A DNA stretch of 11,797 bases from Clostridia bacterium (GTDB lineage Bacteria > Bacillota > Clostridia > Lachnospirales > WQUN01), in assembly GCA_025997155.1 (NCBI GenBank), contig BNUF01000070.1, positions 1 to 11,797 of the forward strand, written 5' to 3'. Shown here piece by piece: positions 1 through 6,415 of this stretch. Every line of letters starts with the position of its first letter. Within the stretch, counting starts at the first letter, position 1. The translations under genes were made by a program, and so were the position numbers. The notes below the pieces were generated by a model, which saw only the letters and a program-made list of their open reading frames with translations, was not told the origin of the DNA and did not search any database.

Positions 1-1532
1 TTTTGCGTAAGTGGCTTGAGATGCCGCTTATTGACATAGAAAAAATTAACGAACGCCTTGACAACGTGGAAGAATTTGTAAACTCGCCCGTACTGCGGGA
101 GGAGCTCCAGTGTATCCTTGCCAAAATCCGCGACCTTGAAAGGATTCTTGCGCGGCTTACCTTTGGCGGGGCGAACGCAAGGGATTTGCTTACGCTCAAA
201 AGTTCTCTTCTGCCGCTCCCCGATTTGCGGTACTATATGGAACATATCGAAAGCGGTTTAGGGAAATCCCTGTACAAAAAAATCGATACCCTTGAGGATA
301 TTTTTAAGCTGCTTGAATCGGCAATCCGCGAGGACGCTCCGCTCACGCTGAAAGACGGCGGAATGATAAAAAGCGGGTACGATTCGGAACTTGACAAATA
401 CCTTTTCGCGAAAGACAACGGCAACGACTGGCTTAGTAAACTGGAAAACGGCGAGAGGGAAAAGACGGGGATTAAGAATCTTAAAATAAAATACAACAAG
501 ATTTTCGGGTATTGTTTTGAGGTGACGAACGGGCAAAAAGCCGCTGTCCCCGATTATTTTATACGGCGGCAGACTTTGGCGGCCTGCGAGCGTTACAGCA
601 CGGCGGAACTTTCGGAGATTGAGGAAACGCTGTTATCCGCCGACGAAAAGGTGAGGGAGCGGGAATACGCGCTCTTTTGCGAACTCCGACGGCAAATTCT
701 TGAAGCGACAGAGCGTGTGAAAAGCACGGCGGATATAATCGCGCAGACGGATTGCCTTGTCGCCCTTGCGGAGGCGGCGGCGCAAAACAACTACACGCGT
801 CCGATTGTGGAAAACGGGGACATAATAGAAATCAGGGACGGGCGGCATCCTGTGGTTGAGAAACTGCCCTCCGCCTCATTTGTGCCGAATGACACATACC
901 TTGACGCGAACGATACCCTTGCGATAATCACAGGACCTAATATGGCGGGGAAATCCACGTATATGCGGCAGACCGCCGTAATCGCGGTTATGGCGCAAGC
1001 GGGGAGTTTCGTCCCCGCGAGTTACGCCCGTATCTCCGTCATAGACAGGATTTTCACGCGTATCGGCGCGTCCGACGACTTGGCGACGGGGCAAAGCACG
1101 TTTATGGTCGAGATGAACGAAGTCGCGAACATTCTCAACAACGCCGCGAAAAACAGCCTGCTTATACTGGACGAAATAGGGCGGGGGACCAGCACCTATG
1201 ACGGGCTTAGTATCGCGTGGGCTATTTTGGAATATATCGTACAGAACATACACGCGAAAACTCTTTTTGCCACCCATTACCACGAGTTGTCGGAACTTGA
1301 GGATAATCTAAAAGGCGTAAAAAATTACCATATCACCGTAAGGCAAAACGGCGACGACATTTCTTTCCTCCGCAAAATCGAAAAGGGACGCTCGCCGTAC
1401 AGTTACGGTATCCAAGTCGCAAAACTTTCGGGGATTCCGAGGGGCGTCATAAGCCGCGCCGAGGGCATCCTGAACCGCCTGAACGGCGCGGATATCGTTA
1501 AAACTCGGGAAGAACCAAGTCAAGGGGTTTAG
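1..1532 (+). CDS. mutS: DNA mismatch repair ATPase MutS, C-terminal part (5' end outside window)
   Basis: MutS recognises mismatched or looped bases and, on ATP binding, becomes a sliding clamp that recruits MutL. The reading frame is open at the left edge. Bases 1-2 fit the end of a Leu codon, giving the usual LLRKWLE motif of the core domain, so the TTG at base 3 is not the real start. Counting residues from base 3, the visible 509 residues hold the core and clamp domains (about 1-270) and the ATPase (about 280-490). Walker A is GPNMAGKST (311-319), the DDLATGQSTFMVEM segment is at 358-371, Walker B is LLILDEIGRGTS (386-397), and the ATHYHEL switch is at 423-429. The protein stops about 20 residues after the final helix-turn-helix, so it seems to lack the longer C-terminal tail found in many MutS proteins. 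Family identity is certain. The N-terminal mismatch-binding domain, which would separate it from other MutS subfamilies, lies outside, but the core fits MutS1. Confidence 0.96.
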   Translation, partial: LRKWLEMPLIDIEKINERLDNVEEFVNSPVLREELQCILAKIRDLERILARLTFGGANARDLLTLKSSLLPLPDLRYYMEHIESGLGKSLYKKIDTLEDIFKLLESAIREDAPLTLKDGGMIKSGYDSELDKYLFAKDNGNDWLSKLENGEREKTGIKNLKIKYNKIFGYCFEVTNGQKAAVPDYFIRRQTLAACERYSTAELSEIEETLLSADEKVREREYALFCELRRQILEATERVKSTADIIAQTDCLVALAEAAAQNNYTRPIVENGDIIEIRDGRHPVVEKLPSASFVPNDTYLDANDTLAIITGPNMAGKSTYMRQTAVIAVMAQAGSFVPASYARISVIDRIFTRIGASDDLATGQSTFMVEMNEVANILNNAAKNSLLILDEIGRGTSTYDGLSIAWAILEYIVQNIHAKTLFATHYHELSELEDNLKGVKNYHITVRQNGDDISFLRKIEKGRSPYSYGIQVAKLSGIPRGVISRAEGILNRLNGADIVKTREEPSQGV

Positions 1533-2679
1533 TCGTCGTGCAATCGAACACCGCGTTGACGACTTTTTCGAGAGAGGTTTTGAGGTCGTGACGCTCTGCC
1601 CCCTCTTTCGTGATAATGTCTACTTCCGCGACTTCCGCTTTGTCTATCTTGATACTTGCCGTGCCTACCGCCTGCCCTTTTTGGACAGGCGCTTTTATTG
1701 TCACGGGGTAATTTTTGTCTACCGCGACTTTTGACGTTTCGTCGGCGCGAAGCGGCAAAATCACCTCGTCCGCGAAACAAAGGGTTATTGACGGGGTTTT
1801 TGAACGCGATACGGACAACGCCCCCGCAGGGTCGCCCGCGTGTATTATCGCGGAGTATTTGTAATTATCGAACCCATAGTTAAGTATTTCCTTTGTGTCG
1901 AGCCATTTCTGTTCGCGTCCTTTGCCGCCCCACCCGCTCGCCAAAACCACGGAAATCAACTGCATATCCCCGCGTCTGGCGCTCCCGACAAAGCAATGCC
2001 CCGCCTTCCCCGTGAAGCCCGTTTTCACGCCGTTCGCTCCCTCATACTCGTTCAGCAGGCGGTTTTTGTTGACAATATAGTGCGTGCCTTTTGAGGACTC
2101 CGCCGTGAAATTCGACGTGTTTATGAGGGGGAGAAAGCCCTCTAGGGAGAGCGCGTACCGCGTGATTAACGCCATATCGTGTGCCGTCGAGTGGTGGTCG
2201 CCGCTGTCAAGCCCGTTCGGCGTTTCAAAAACCGTGTCGGTTGCGCCAAGTTCCGCCGCCCTTTTTGTCATCATCGCGCAAAAGTTCTCGACGCTCCCGC
2301 CGATATGCTCCGATATAGCTACCGCCGCGTCATTCGACGACTGGAGCATAAGCGCGTAAATGAGATATTGCAGTTTTATCTCCTCATGGACGCGTAAATC
2401 CATATTGACCTCGGGGGCGGAGGCGGCGCGTTTCGACACCGTGACGATTTCGTCAGGCTTGCCGTACTCAAGAGCCAGCACCGCCGTCATAATTTTTGTC
2501 GTGCTTGCCATCGCAAGGGGTTTGTCCGCGTTTTTCGCCCACAGCACGCGTCCCGTCGCCCCGTCCAGTAATACCGCGCCGATTGCCTCTACCGTCGGCT
2601 CTTTTGGGGCGGACGCCGCAAAGACGCTCGTACTCGTAATTAAAAACGCAATAAAAAGGGCTGTACATTTTTTAATCAT
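1498..2679 (-). CDS. Serine-type D-Ala-D-Ala carboxypeptidase (PBP5/DacF family)
   Basis: The protein trims the terminal D-alanine from peptidoglycan stem peptides outside the membrane, which controls cross-linking. It has 393 residues. A lysine-tagged hydrophobic signal peptide (about 1-21, ending VFAASA) is followed by the three penicillin-binding motifs in the right order: STTK (59-62, Ser59 nucleophile), SSN (114-116) and KTG (219-221). The segment from about 275 to 365 fits the beta-rich PBP5 C-terminal domain. A short amphipathic helix (about 366-378) could be the membrane anchor. It is followed by an unusual polar and proline-containing tail to residue 393, whose codons overlap the end of mutS on the other strand. 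The ATG is supported by a GGAG Shine-Dalgarno about 8 bases upstream (reverse complement of about 2688-2691). It is transcribed divergently from the ABC/nitrogenase-like operon. DacB, DacF and PBP5 types cannot be separated firmly here. Confidence 0.95.
   Translation of the reverse strand: MIKKCTALFIAFLITSTSVFAASAPKEPTVEAIGAVLLDGATGRVLWAKNADKPLAMASTTKIMTAVLALEYGKPDEIVTVSKRAASAPEVNMDLRVHEEIKLQYLIYALMLQSSNDAAVAISEHIGGSVENFCAMMTKRAAELGATDTVFETPNGLDSGDHHSTAHDMALITRYALSLEGFLPLINTSNFTAESSKGTHYIVNKNRLLNEYEGANGVKTGFTGKAGHCFVGSARRGDMQLISVVLASGWGGKGREQKWLDTKEILNYGFDNYKYSAIIHAGDPAGALSVSRSKTPSITLCFADEVILPLRADETSKVAVDKNYPVTIKAPVQKGQAVGTASIKIDKAEVAEVDIITKEGAERHDLKTSLEKVVNAVFDCTTTKPLDLVLPEF
1669..1700 (+). 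terminator. Possible mutS terminator inside the opposing carboxypeptidase gene
   Basis: A stem of nine paired positions with one C-A mismatch (1669-1677 with 1683-1691), a five-T loop and a following CTTTTATTG lie 137 bases after the mutS stop. There is no free intergenic space to hold a terminator because the two genes overlap. The same bases encode part of the carboxypeptidase C-terminal domain, so the hairpin could be coincidental. Confidence 0.3.
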
Positions 2680-2736
2680 CTTTTCATCTCCGTTTCAATC
2701 TTGAAAATAGTTTTTACAATTTTTTGCGAAATATGC

Positions 2737-2765
2737 TTGACAATGTGAAAAGTGTGTGATAGTAT
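2737..2765 (+). promoter_or_regulatory. Sigma-A promoter of the ABC importer/nitrogenase-like operon
   Basis: A consensus TTGACA at 2737-2742 is followed after 17 bases by TAGTAT (2760-2765), preceded by TG at 2757-2758, which makes an extended -10 element. Transcription would start near 2772, giving a leader of roughly 215 bases before the first structural gene. Two further -10-like boxes downstream, TATAAT at 2819-2824 and TATACT with TG at 2865-2870, lack convincing -35 boxes. The first of them overlaps the leader ORF start. Confidence 0.75.
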
Positions 2766-2772
2766 AAACATA

Positions 2773-2809
2773 TCAAACATATATTTCTTATATATTTACT
2801 ATGTTTTGA
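2773..2809 (+). other. 5' stem-loop bordering the leader Shine-Dalgarno
   Basis: The arms AAACATA (2775-2781) and TATGTTT (2800-2806) are complementary, and the stem extends outward through a one-base bulge. If transcription starts near 2772, this hairpin sits at the extreme 5' end of the RNA and touches the GAGGGGG at 2808-2814. It could stabilise the transcript or control translation of the leader ORF. Confidence 0.45.
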
Positions 2810-2822
2810 GGGGGCAGCTATA

Positions 2823-2906
2823 ATGCTTACATATTTTACTATCTTTATTATATCCGTTGTGTGTTATACTTCGCCGACTTCCCGAAGGCGTTTGTTTTTG
2901 CGTTAA
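2823..2906 (+). CDS. Putative 27-residue leader peptide
   Basis: This short ORF has ATG at 2823 and TAA at 2904-2906. A strong Shine-Dalgarno, GAGGGGG (2808-2814), lies 8 bases upstream, an unusually good site for a chance ORF. The peptide is hydrophobic in its first 13 residues (Thr, Tyr, Phe, Ile, Val), then has a single Cys14 and Tyr15, and ends with a Ser-Arg-Arg-Arg stretch (codons TCC CGA AGG CGT, 2880-2891) and LFLR. The three Arg codons form the 5' arm of the long hairpin that precedes the terminator, a placement typical of attenuation leader peptides. No homologue is recognised. The alternatives are a small membrane peptide or a chance ORF. Confidence 0.55.
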   Translation: MLTYFTIFIISVVCYTSPTSRRRLFLR

Positions 2907-2934
2907 AAAACCGCAAACTCACGCGTGCCTTCGG
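2882..2934 (+). promoter_or_regulatory. Long leader hairpin upstream of the terminator (attenuator element)
   Basis: CCGAAGGC (2882-2889) pairs perfectly with GCCTTCGG (2927-2934). Inside it, either GTTTG (2890-2894) pairs with CAAAC (2914-2918), or TTTGCG (2897-2902) pairs with CGCAAA (2912-2917). The structure sequesters the first copy of AAACTC (2915-2920). That copy could otherwise pair with GAGTTT (2948-2953), the right arm of the terminator. This gives two mutually exclusive folds, as in an attenuator. Confidence 0.55.
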
Positions 2935-2960
2935 AAACTCTTTTACGGAGTTTCTTTTTT
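2934..2960 (+). terminator. Intrinsic terminator within the operon leader
   Basis: GAAACTC (2934-2940) and GAGTTTC (2948-2954) form a 7-bp stem with a 7-base loop, followed directly by six T residues (2955-2960). It lies 28 bases before the ABC ATPase start and downstream of the promoter at 2737-2765, so it should limit transcription into the operon unless it is disrupted. It cannot serve the upstream carboxypeptidase gene, which runs the other way. Confidence 0.7.
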
Positions 2961-2988
2961 ATTCCATTTTTTAAGGTAGGGGTACAAA

Positions 2989-3780
2989 ATGCTTGAAATG
3001 AAGAATTTAAGCCGCGCTTATTATATTAAGGACAAGGGGCAAAAGGTAAAGTTTCAGGCTCTTGAGAAATTTACGCTTTCGGTTTCGGACGGGGAGTTTG
3101 TTGTGATTGTGGGACCCAGCGGATGCGGAAAGTCTACGCTTCTCGATATCCTGTCGGGGCTTTACAAGTCGGACACGGGGTCTTTCAATATAGACGGCGC
3201 GGCGGTGACAGGCCCCGCGCTTGACAGGGGTTTCGTGATGCAAAATTACGCGTTGTTCCCGTGGCGTACAATCAAAAAAAATATCGAATTCGGGCTTGAG
3301 CTAAAAAAAATCCCGAAAGACGAACGCTCCCAAATAAGCAAGAATTTCATAAATCTGGTGGGGCTTAGCGGGTTTGAGAACAGGTATCCCTATGAGTTGT
3401 CGGGCGGTATGAAACAGCGTGTCGCCATTGCGCGAGCTCTCGCGTATAACCCCAGCGTACTGCTTATGGACGAACCTTTTGCCGCCGTGGACGCGCAAAC
3501 CCGCGAGCATATGCAGGACGAACTCACGCGAATCTGGCAATCGACCCAAAAGACGATAATATTTATCACTCACAGCATCGAGGAGGCGGTGCTGTTAGCC
3601 GACCGCGTAGTCGTTATGACCGAACACCCAGGCACAATCAAGGAAATCATAAATATCGACCTCCCGCGTCCGCGAAACTCAGCTTTGGTTCGAAACTCCG
3701 CCGAATACGCGGGGGCGGTAAGCGAAATCTGGAATTTACTGCACAGCGCGGACGCGAGTCTTGACAGTTCCGCGTTGTAG
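2989..3780 (+). CDS. ABC importer ATP-binding protein, NitT/TauT (SsuB/TauB) family
   Basis: This cytoplasmic ATPase powers the importer formed with the next three genes. The 263-residue length is typical of the family. Walker A is GPSGCGKST (42-50), the Q-loop is Gln85 in VMQNYALFPW, the signature is LSGGMKQR (137-144), Walker B is VLLMDEPF (157-164), and the switch His195 lies in ITHSIEEA. The PW after the Q-loop and the ITHSIEEAVLLADRVVVM segment are characteristic of nitrate/sulfonate/taurine-type importers. The ATG is preceded by AAGG and GGGG 6-12 bases upstream. It is the first structural gene of the operon, after an attenuator-like leader. The next gene's Shine-Dalgarno starts at its stop codon, so the two are co-transcribed. 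The substrate cannot be deduced from the ATPase. Confidence 0.96.
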   Translation: MLEMKNLSRAYYIKDKGQKVKFQALEKFTLSVSDGEFVVIVGPSGCGKSTLLDILSGLYKSDTGSFNIDGAAVTGPALDRGFVMQNYALFPWRTIKKNIEFGLELKKIPKDERSQISKNFINLVGLSGFENRYPYELSGGMKQRVAIARALAYNPSVLLMDEPFAAVDAQTREHMQDELTRIWQSTQKTIIFITHSIEEAVLLADRVVVMTEHPGTIKEIINIDLPRPRNSALVRNSAEYAGAVSEIWNLLHSADASLDSSAL

Positions 3781-3790
3781 GGGTGAAGCT

Positions 3791-4540
3791 ATGATAAAAA
3801 AGTTTTCGGCGATAATCGTCGTGATAGGGTTTTTTATAGTTTGGGAGATATTGGCAAAAGCGGGCGTTTTGGATTTGCAGTTCGTCCCCGCGTTCTCCAC
3901 GGTAATGAAAGAAACATGGAAAATGACAAAGACGGGCGAACTCCCGATACACGTTTTGACAAGTCTTACGCGCCTTGTCGTCGGGATACTCTCCGCTATA
4001 ATAACCGCGTTGCCGCTCGGGTTTCTGCTCGCGTACCAGTGTCCCAGGCTTGCTAAGTTTCTCACCCCGCTTTTTGTGAATCTGTCGTTTGTAAACGCCT
4101 TCACGCTAATCCCCGTGTTTATGCTGATTTTGGGAATGGGGGAGCTAAGCAAAGTCTTCATTATATACTGGGTCGTGTTGTGGCCCGCCTTGTTCTCGAC
4201 TATCGCGGGGGTTCTAAACATCGACCCCGTCGTCATAAAAGCGGCGCGGGTTATGGGGGCGCGGGGGGTTAAACTGTTTTTTTCCGTGATAATACCCGGT
4301 TGCGTGAGACGGCTTTTTATGGGTATAAAATCGTCTATATCAATGGGTTTCACGGTGCTTATCGGTGCTGAGATGCTGGGCTCAAAACACGGACTTGGCT
4401 TTATCGTGTTTGTCGCCCAAAAAAACTACAATATCCCTAGAGAATATGTGGGGATTCTGTTTATAGCGATACTGGGCGTTATAGTTTCCGTTTCACTTGA
4501 CACTATACAAAAACGCGTCGTCGTGTGGAAAGAAGGCTGA
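3791..4540 (+). CDS. ABC importer permease 1, NitT/TauT (SsuC/TauC) family
   Basis: This 249-residue integral membrane protein of the BPD-type permease family is one half of the transport channel. Hydrophobic segments appear near residues 5-24, 59-82, 100-117, 122-140, 186-197 and 219-236. The cytoplasmic EAA loop that docks on the ATPase is seen around 149-171 (AARVMGARGVKLFFSVIIPG). The ATG at 3791 was chosen over the in-frame ATG at 3761 because GGGGTG lies just upstream of it and the earlier start would run back into the ATPase gene. It sits 10 bases after the ATPase stop and 5 bases before the likely start of the second permease. It is clearly related to that permease but well diverged from it. 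Confidence 0.93.
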   Translation: MIKKFSAIIVVIGFFIVWEILAKAGVLDLQFVPAFSTVMKETWKMTKTGELPIHVLTSLTRLVVGILSAIITALPLGFLLAYQCPRLAKFLTPLFVNLSFVNAFTLIPVFMLILGMGELSKVFIIYWVVLWPALFSTIAGVLNIDPVVIKAARVMGARGVKLFFSVIIPGCVRRLFMGIKSSISMGFTVLIGAEMLGSKHGLGFIVFVAQKNYNIPREYVGILFIAILGVIVSVSLDTIQKRVVVWKEG

Positions 4541-4545
4541 AGATT

Positions 4546-5316
4546 TTGACAAAATTAAAAAGTATCATTTTCGGAAGCTTTTCGACTATTCTGTTCTTTG
4601 TGGTTTGGTATATATTGTCAAAAACGGGAGTGCTGAATCGGGGCGTTTTGCCGGACCCTCTCACCGTTATCGCGCGTTTGTTTAAGAACCTGGCGGATTT
4701 GCGAAACGGGACTCTGCCGCAGGTCGGGATATCTTTCAGGCGGGCGGGGCTTGGGTTTTTGGCGGCGTTGGGCGTCGGTTTGGTGCTCGGGGCGTTGCTC
4801 CAGACTTTTCTCAAAAAGATAAAACATATTCTCGTTCCCGTGTTCCAGCTGCTCGAACGTATGCACCCTTTCGCGCTTTTCCCCGTTTTTATGCTTTTCT
4901 GGGGCATAAGCGAAAAAAGCAAGATTATCATCGTGTTTTGGGTCGCTCTGTGGCCGATATTGTTCTACACGGCGGCGGGAATAGAGAATGTGGACACTCT
5001 TATCGTTAAGGCGGCAAAGACTATGGGCGCGGATAAAGTCACTCTGTTTTTTCGGGTAATCCTCCCCGCCGCCCTCCCCGACATATACGCGGGGGTCAAA
5101 TTCTCCGCGCAGATAGCGTTTGTGCTGATTGTATCGATTGAAATGCTTAGTTCCTCGTCGGGTATCGGATACCTTCTTATACTCGCGAAACGGAGCTACA
5201 ACCTTCCCGATTTATACTCGGGAATAATACTGGTGGCAATTCTCGGGATTGTGATGAACAAGATTTTAACGCTCGCGGAATCCCGATTGTTTTCATATAA
5301 GGAAAAGTTAATTTAA
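4546..5316 (+). CDS. ABC importer permease 2, NitT/TauT (SsuC/TauC) family
   Basis: This second membrane subunit (256 residues from the chosen start) shares with permease 1 the N-terminal pattern FFxVWxILxKxGVL and the EAA loop (KAAKTMGADKVTLFFRVILP, about 155-174). The two genes are thus an ancient tandem duplication that probably gives a heterodimeric channel. Hydrophobic segments lie near 8-26, 66-90, 108-120, 126-145, 186-200 and 222-240. The start is inferred as TTG at 4546, because AAGAAGG (4530-4536) lies 9 bases upstream. An in-frame GTG at 4525 would overlap permease 1 by 16 bases and has no visible ribosome binding site. Many NitT/TauT systems use one permease as a homodimer, so the pair is notable. 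The family call is secure, the exact start less so. Confidence 0.92.
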   Translation: MTKLKSIIFGSFSTILFFVVWYILSKTGVLNRGVLPDPLTVIARLFKNLADLRNGTLPQVGISFRRAGLGFLAALGVGLVLGALLQTFLKKIKHILVPVFQLLERMHPFALFPVFMLFWGISEKSKIIIVFWVALWPILFYTAAGIENVDTLIVKAAKTMGADKVTLFFRVILPAALPDIYAGVKFSAQIAFVLIVSIEMLSSSSGIGYLLILAKRSYNLPDLYSGIILVAILGIVMNKILTLAESRLFSYKEKLI

Positions 5317-5331
5317 AATGGAGGTTATAAA

Positions 5332-6411
5332 ATGTTAGGAAAAAAGAGTTTAGCTCTTGTACTCGCGGGGGTGCTTTTCACCTCGTGCGCACCCGCGGTA
5401 CAAACAGGCGGGGGCGCTACGCCCTCAGCTACACCCTCAGGCGGCACGCAAGCTCAGGCACCAGCCACGGGAACGGACAGTATGGCGACGCCCACGACGG
5501 ATTTGTTTCCGATTAAGACCGCCACGAGATACGATTGCACCCTTGCTCCGTATATCGTAGCCGACAAAAAAGGGTTTTTCACGGAAGAGGGCTTACAATT
5601 AGTATTCACGGGCGAATTGCCTTCATCGGAGTACATTACGAGCGTCGTCAGCGGGCTTAACGATTTCGCGGACACTCACCCCAACGCGCTTGCGCTTCAG
5701 GTATACGGCGGAGCGGACGTAAAGGCGGTGGGGCGTTCGATAATCGAGCCAGGGCCGGACGAAGACCCGCGCCTGCGCCATATGCGCTACTATGTGACAC
5801 AAGACGCGTATGACAGCGGCGTTAAAACGATTGCGGACTTGGCGAACTACAAACCGAACGAGAAACTCAAATCGGCGGGAGCTGTCAACACCTGCGAAAG
5901 TTTTATACTCGACAAGGCTCTTGACGCGAACGACGTACCGCGCGATAAACTCGAATGGATTTTGTTTGAAGAGGACATTGCGAAGATTCAGGCTCTTAAG
6001 TTGGCGCAGCTCGACATTATCGGCGTTCACCCTCCGTTCTATGACGCGGCGGTAGAGGCGGGGTTACAGCAAATCGGCGACTCGTCGGACGCGAATCTGG
6101 GCGAGGCGGCGGGAACTTACCTGTACTATTTCTCAAACGATTTTATCGCGAAGAATCCCGACAAGGTTCAGGCGTTCGTCCGCGCAATGACAAAGGCACA
6201 GCAGTACGCCAACGCGAATCGTGAAGAAACCGCGAAACTTACGGGCGAATTTATAAACCAGGAAGTAAAAGGCAACCACTACTATTCCGAAACGACAAAA
6301 ATCGACGAAGCGACAATCACCCCGTGGATTGAGGATTTGGAGAACACTGGTACTCTGCCGAAAGGCGCGGTCACGGCAAGCGACATAGTTACACATCAAT
6401 TCGAGGAGTAG
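5332..6411 (+). CDS. ABC importer solute-binding lipoprotein, NitT/TauT (NMT1-like) family
   Basis: This extracytoplasmic receptor captures the substrate and delivers it to the two permeases. The 359-residue product has a lysine-containing N-terminus, a hydrophobic core and a lipobox-like FTSC with Cys19 as the lipidation site. A low-complexity Gly/Ala/Thr/Pro linker follows (about 20-55). The mature part shows the family pattern: an entry segment APYIVADKKGFFTEEGL (72-88), a central segment around DFADTHPNALALQVYGGADVK, and GVHPPFYDAAVEAG (231-244) in the second lobe. GGAGG (5320-5324) lies 7 bases before the ATG. Its stop overlaps the Shine-Dalgarno of the nitrogenase-like alpha gene only 4 bases on, so receptor and enzyme are tightly coupled. 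The ligand is unknown. Family members bind nitrate, sulfonates, pyrimidine precursors and aromatic acids. Confidence 0.92.
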   Translation: MLGKKSLALVLAGVLFTSCAPAVQTGGGATPSATPSGGTQAQAPATGTDSMATPTTDLFPIKTATRYDCTLAPYIVADKKGFFTEEGLQLVFTGELPSSEYITSVVSGLNDFADTHPNALALQVYGGADVKAVGRSIIEPGPDEDPRLRHMRYYVTQDAYDSGVKTIADLANYKPNEKLKSAGAVNTCESFILDKALDANDVPRDKLEWILFEEDIAKIQALKLAQLDIIGVHPPFYDAAVEAGLQQIGDSSDANLGEAAGTYLYYFSNDFIAKNPDKVQAFVRAMTKAQQYANANREETAKLTGEFINQEVKGNHYYSETTKIDEATITPWIEDLENTGTLPKGAVTASDIVTHQFEE

Positions 6412-6415
6412 ACAT

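Noticed and set aside
876..1283. Minus-strand ORFs inside mutS, rpoB and the nitrogenase-like genes
   Set aside because: They are antisense to long genes with clear protein motifs, lack ribosome binding sites and have Arg/His-rich compositions typical of shadow frames.
2738..2743. TTGTCA on the minus strand as a -35 box for the carboxypeptidase gene
   Set aside because: It is the reverse face of the plus-strand TTGACAA, and no acceptable -10 box lies 16-18 bases downstream on the minus strand. The carboxypeptidase promoter is not assigned.
2819..2824. Perfect TATAAT as a second promoter
   Set aside because: No matching -35 box lies at the right distance, and the bases overlap the leader ORF's ATG and the spacing behind its Shine-Dalgarno.
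2772..2988. Known riboswitch (TPP, SAM, cobalamin or T-box) in the importer leader
   Set aside because: TPP was considered because some NMT1-type importers carry precursors of thiamine. None of the conserved core motifs of these classes can be seen, and the short ORF with hairpin and terminator explains the region better.
3761..3790. Upstream in-frame ATG for permease 1
   Set aside because: It lies inside the ATPase gene and has no ribosome binding site. The ATG at 3791 has GGGGTG just upstream and starts directly at a typical permease N-terminus.
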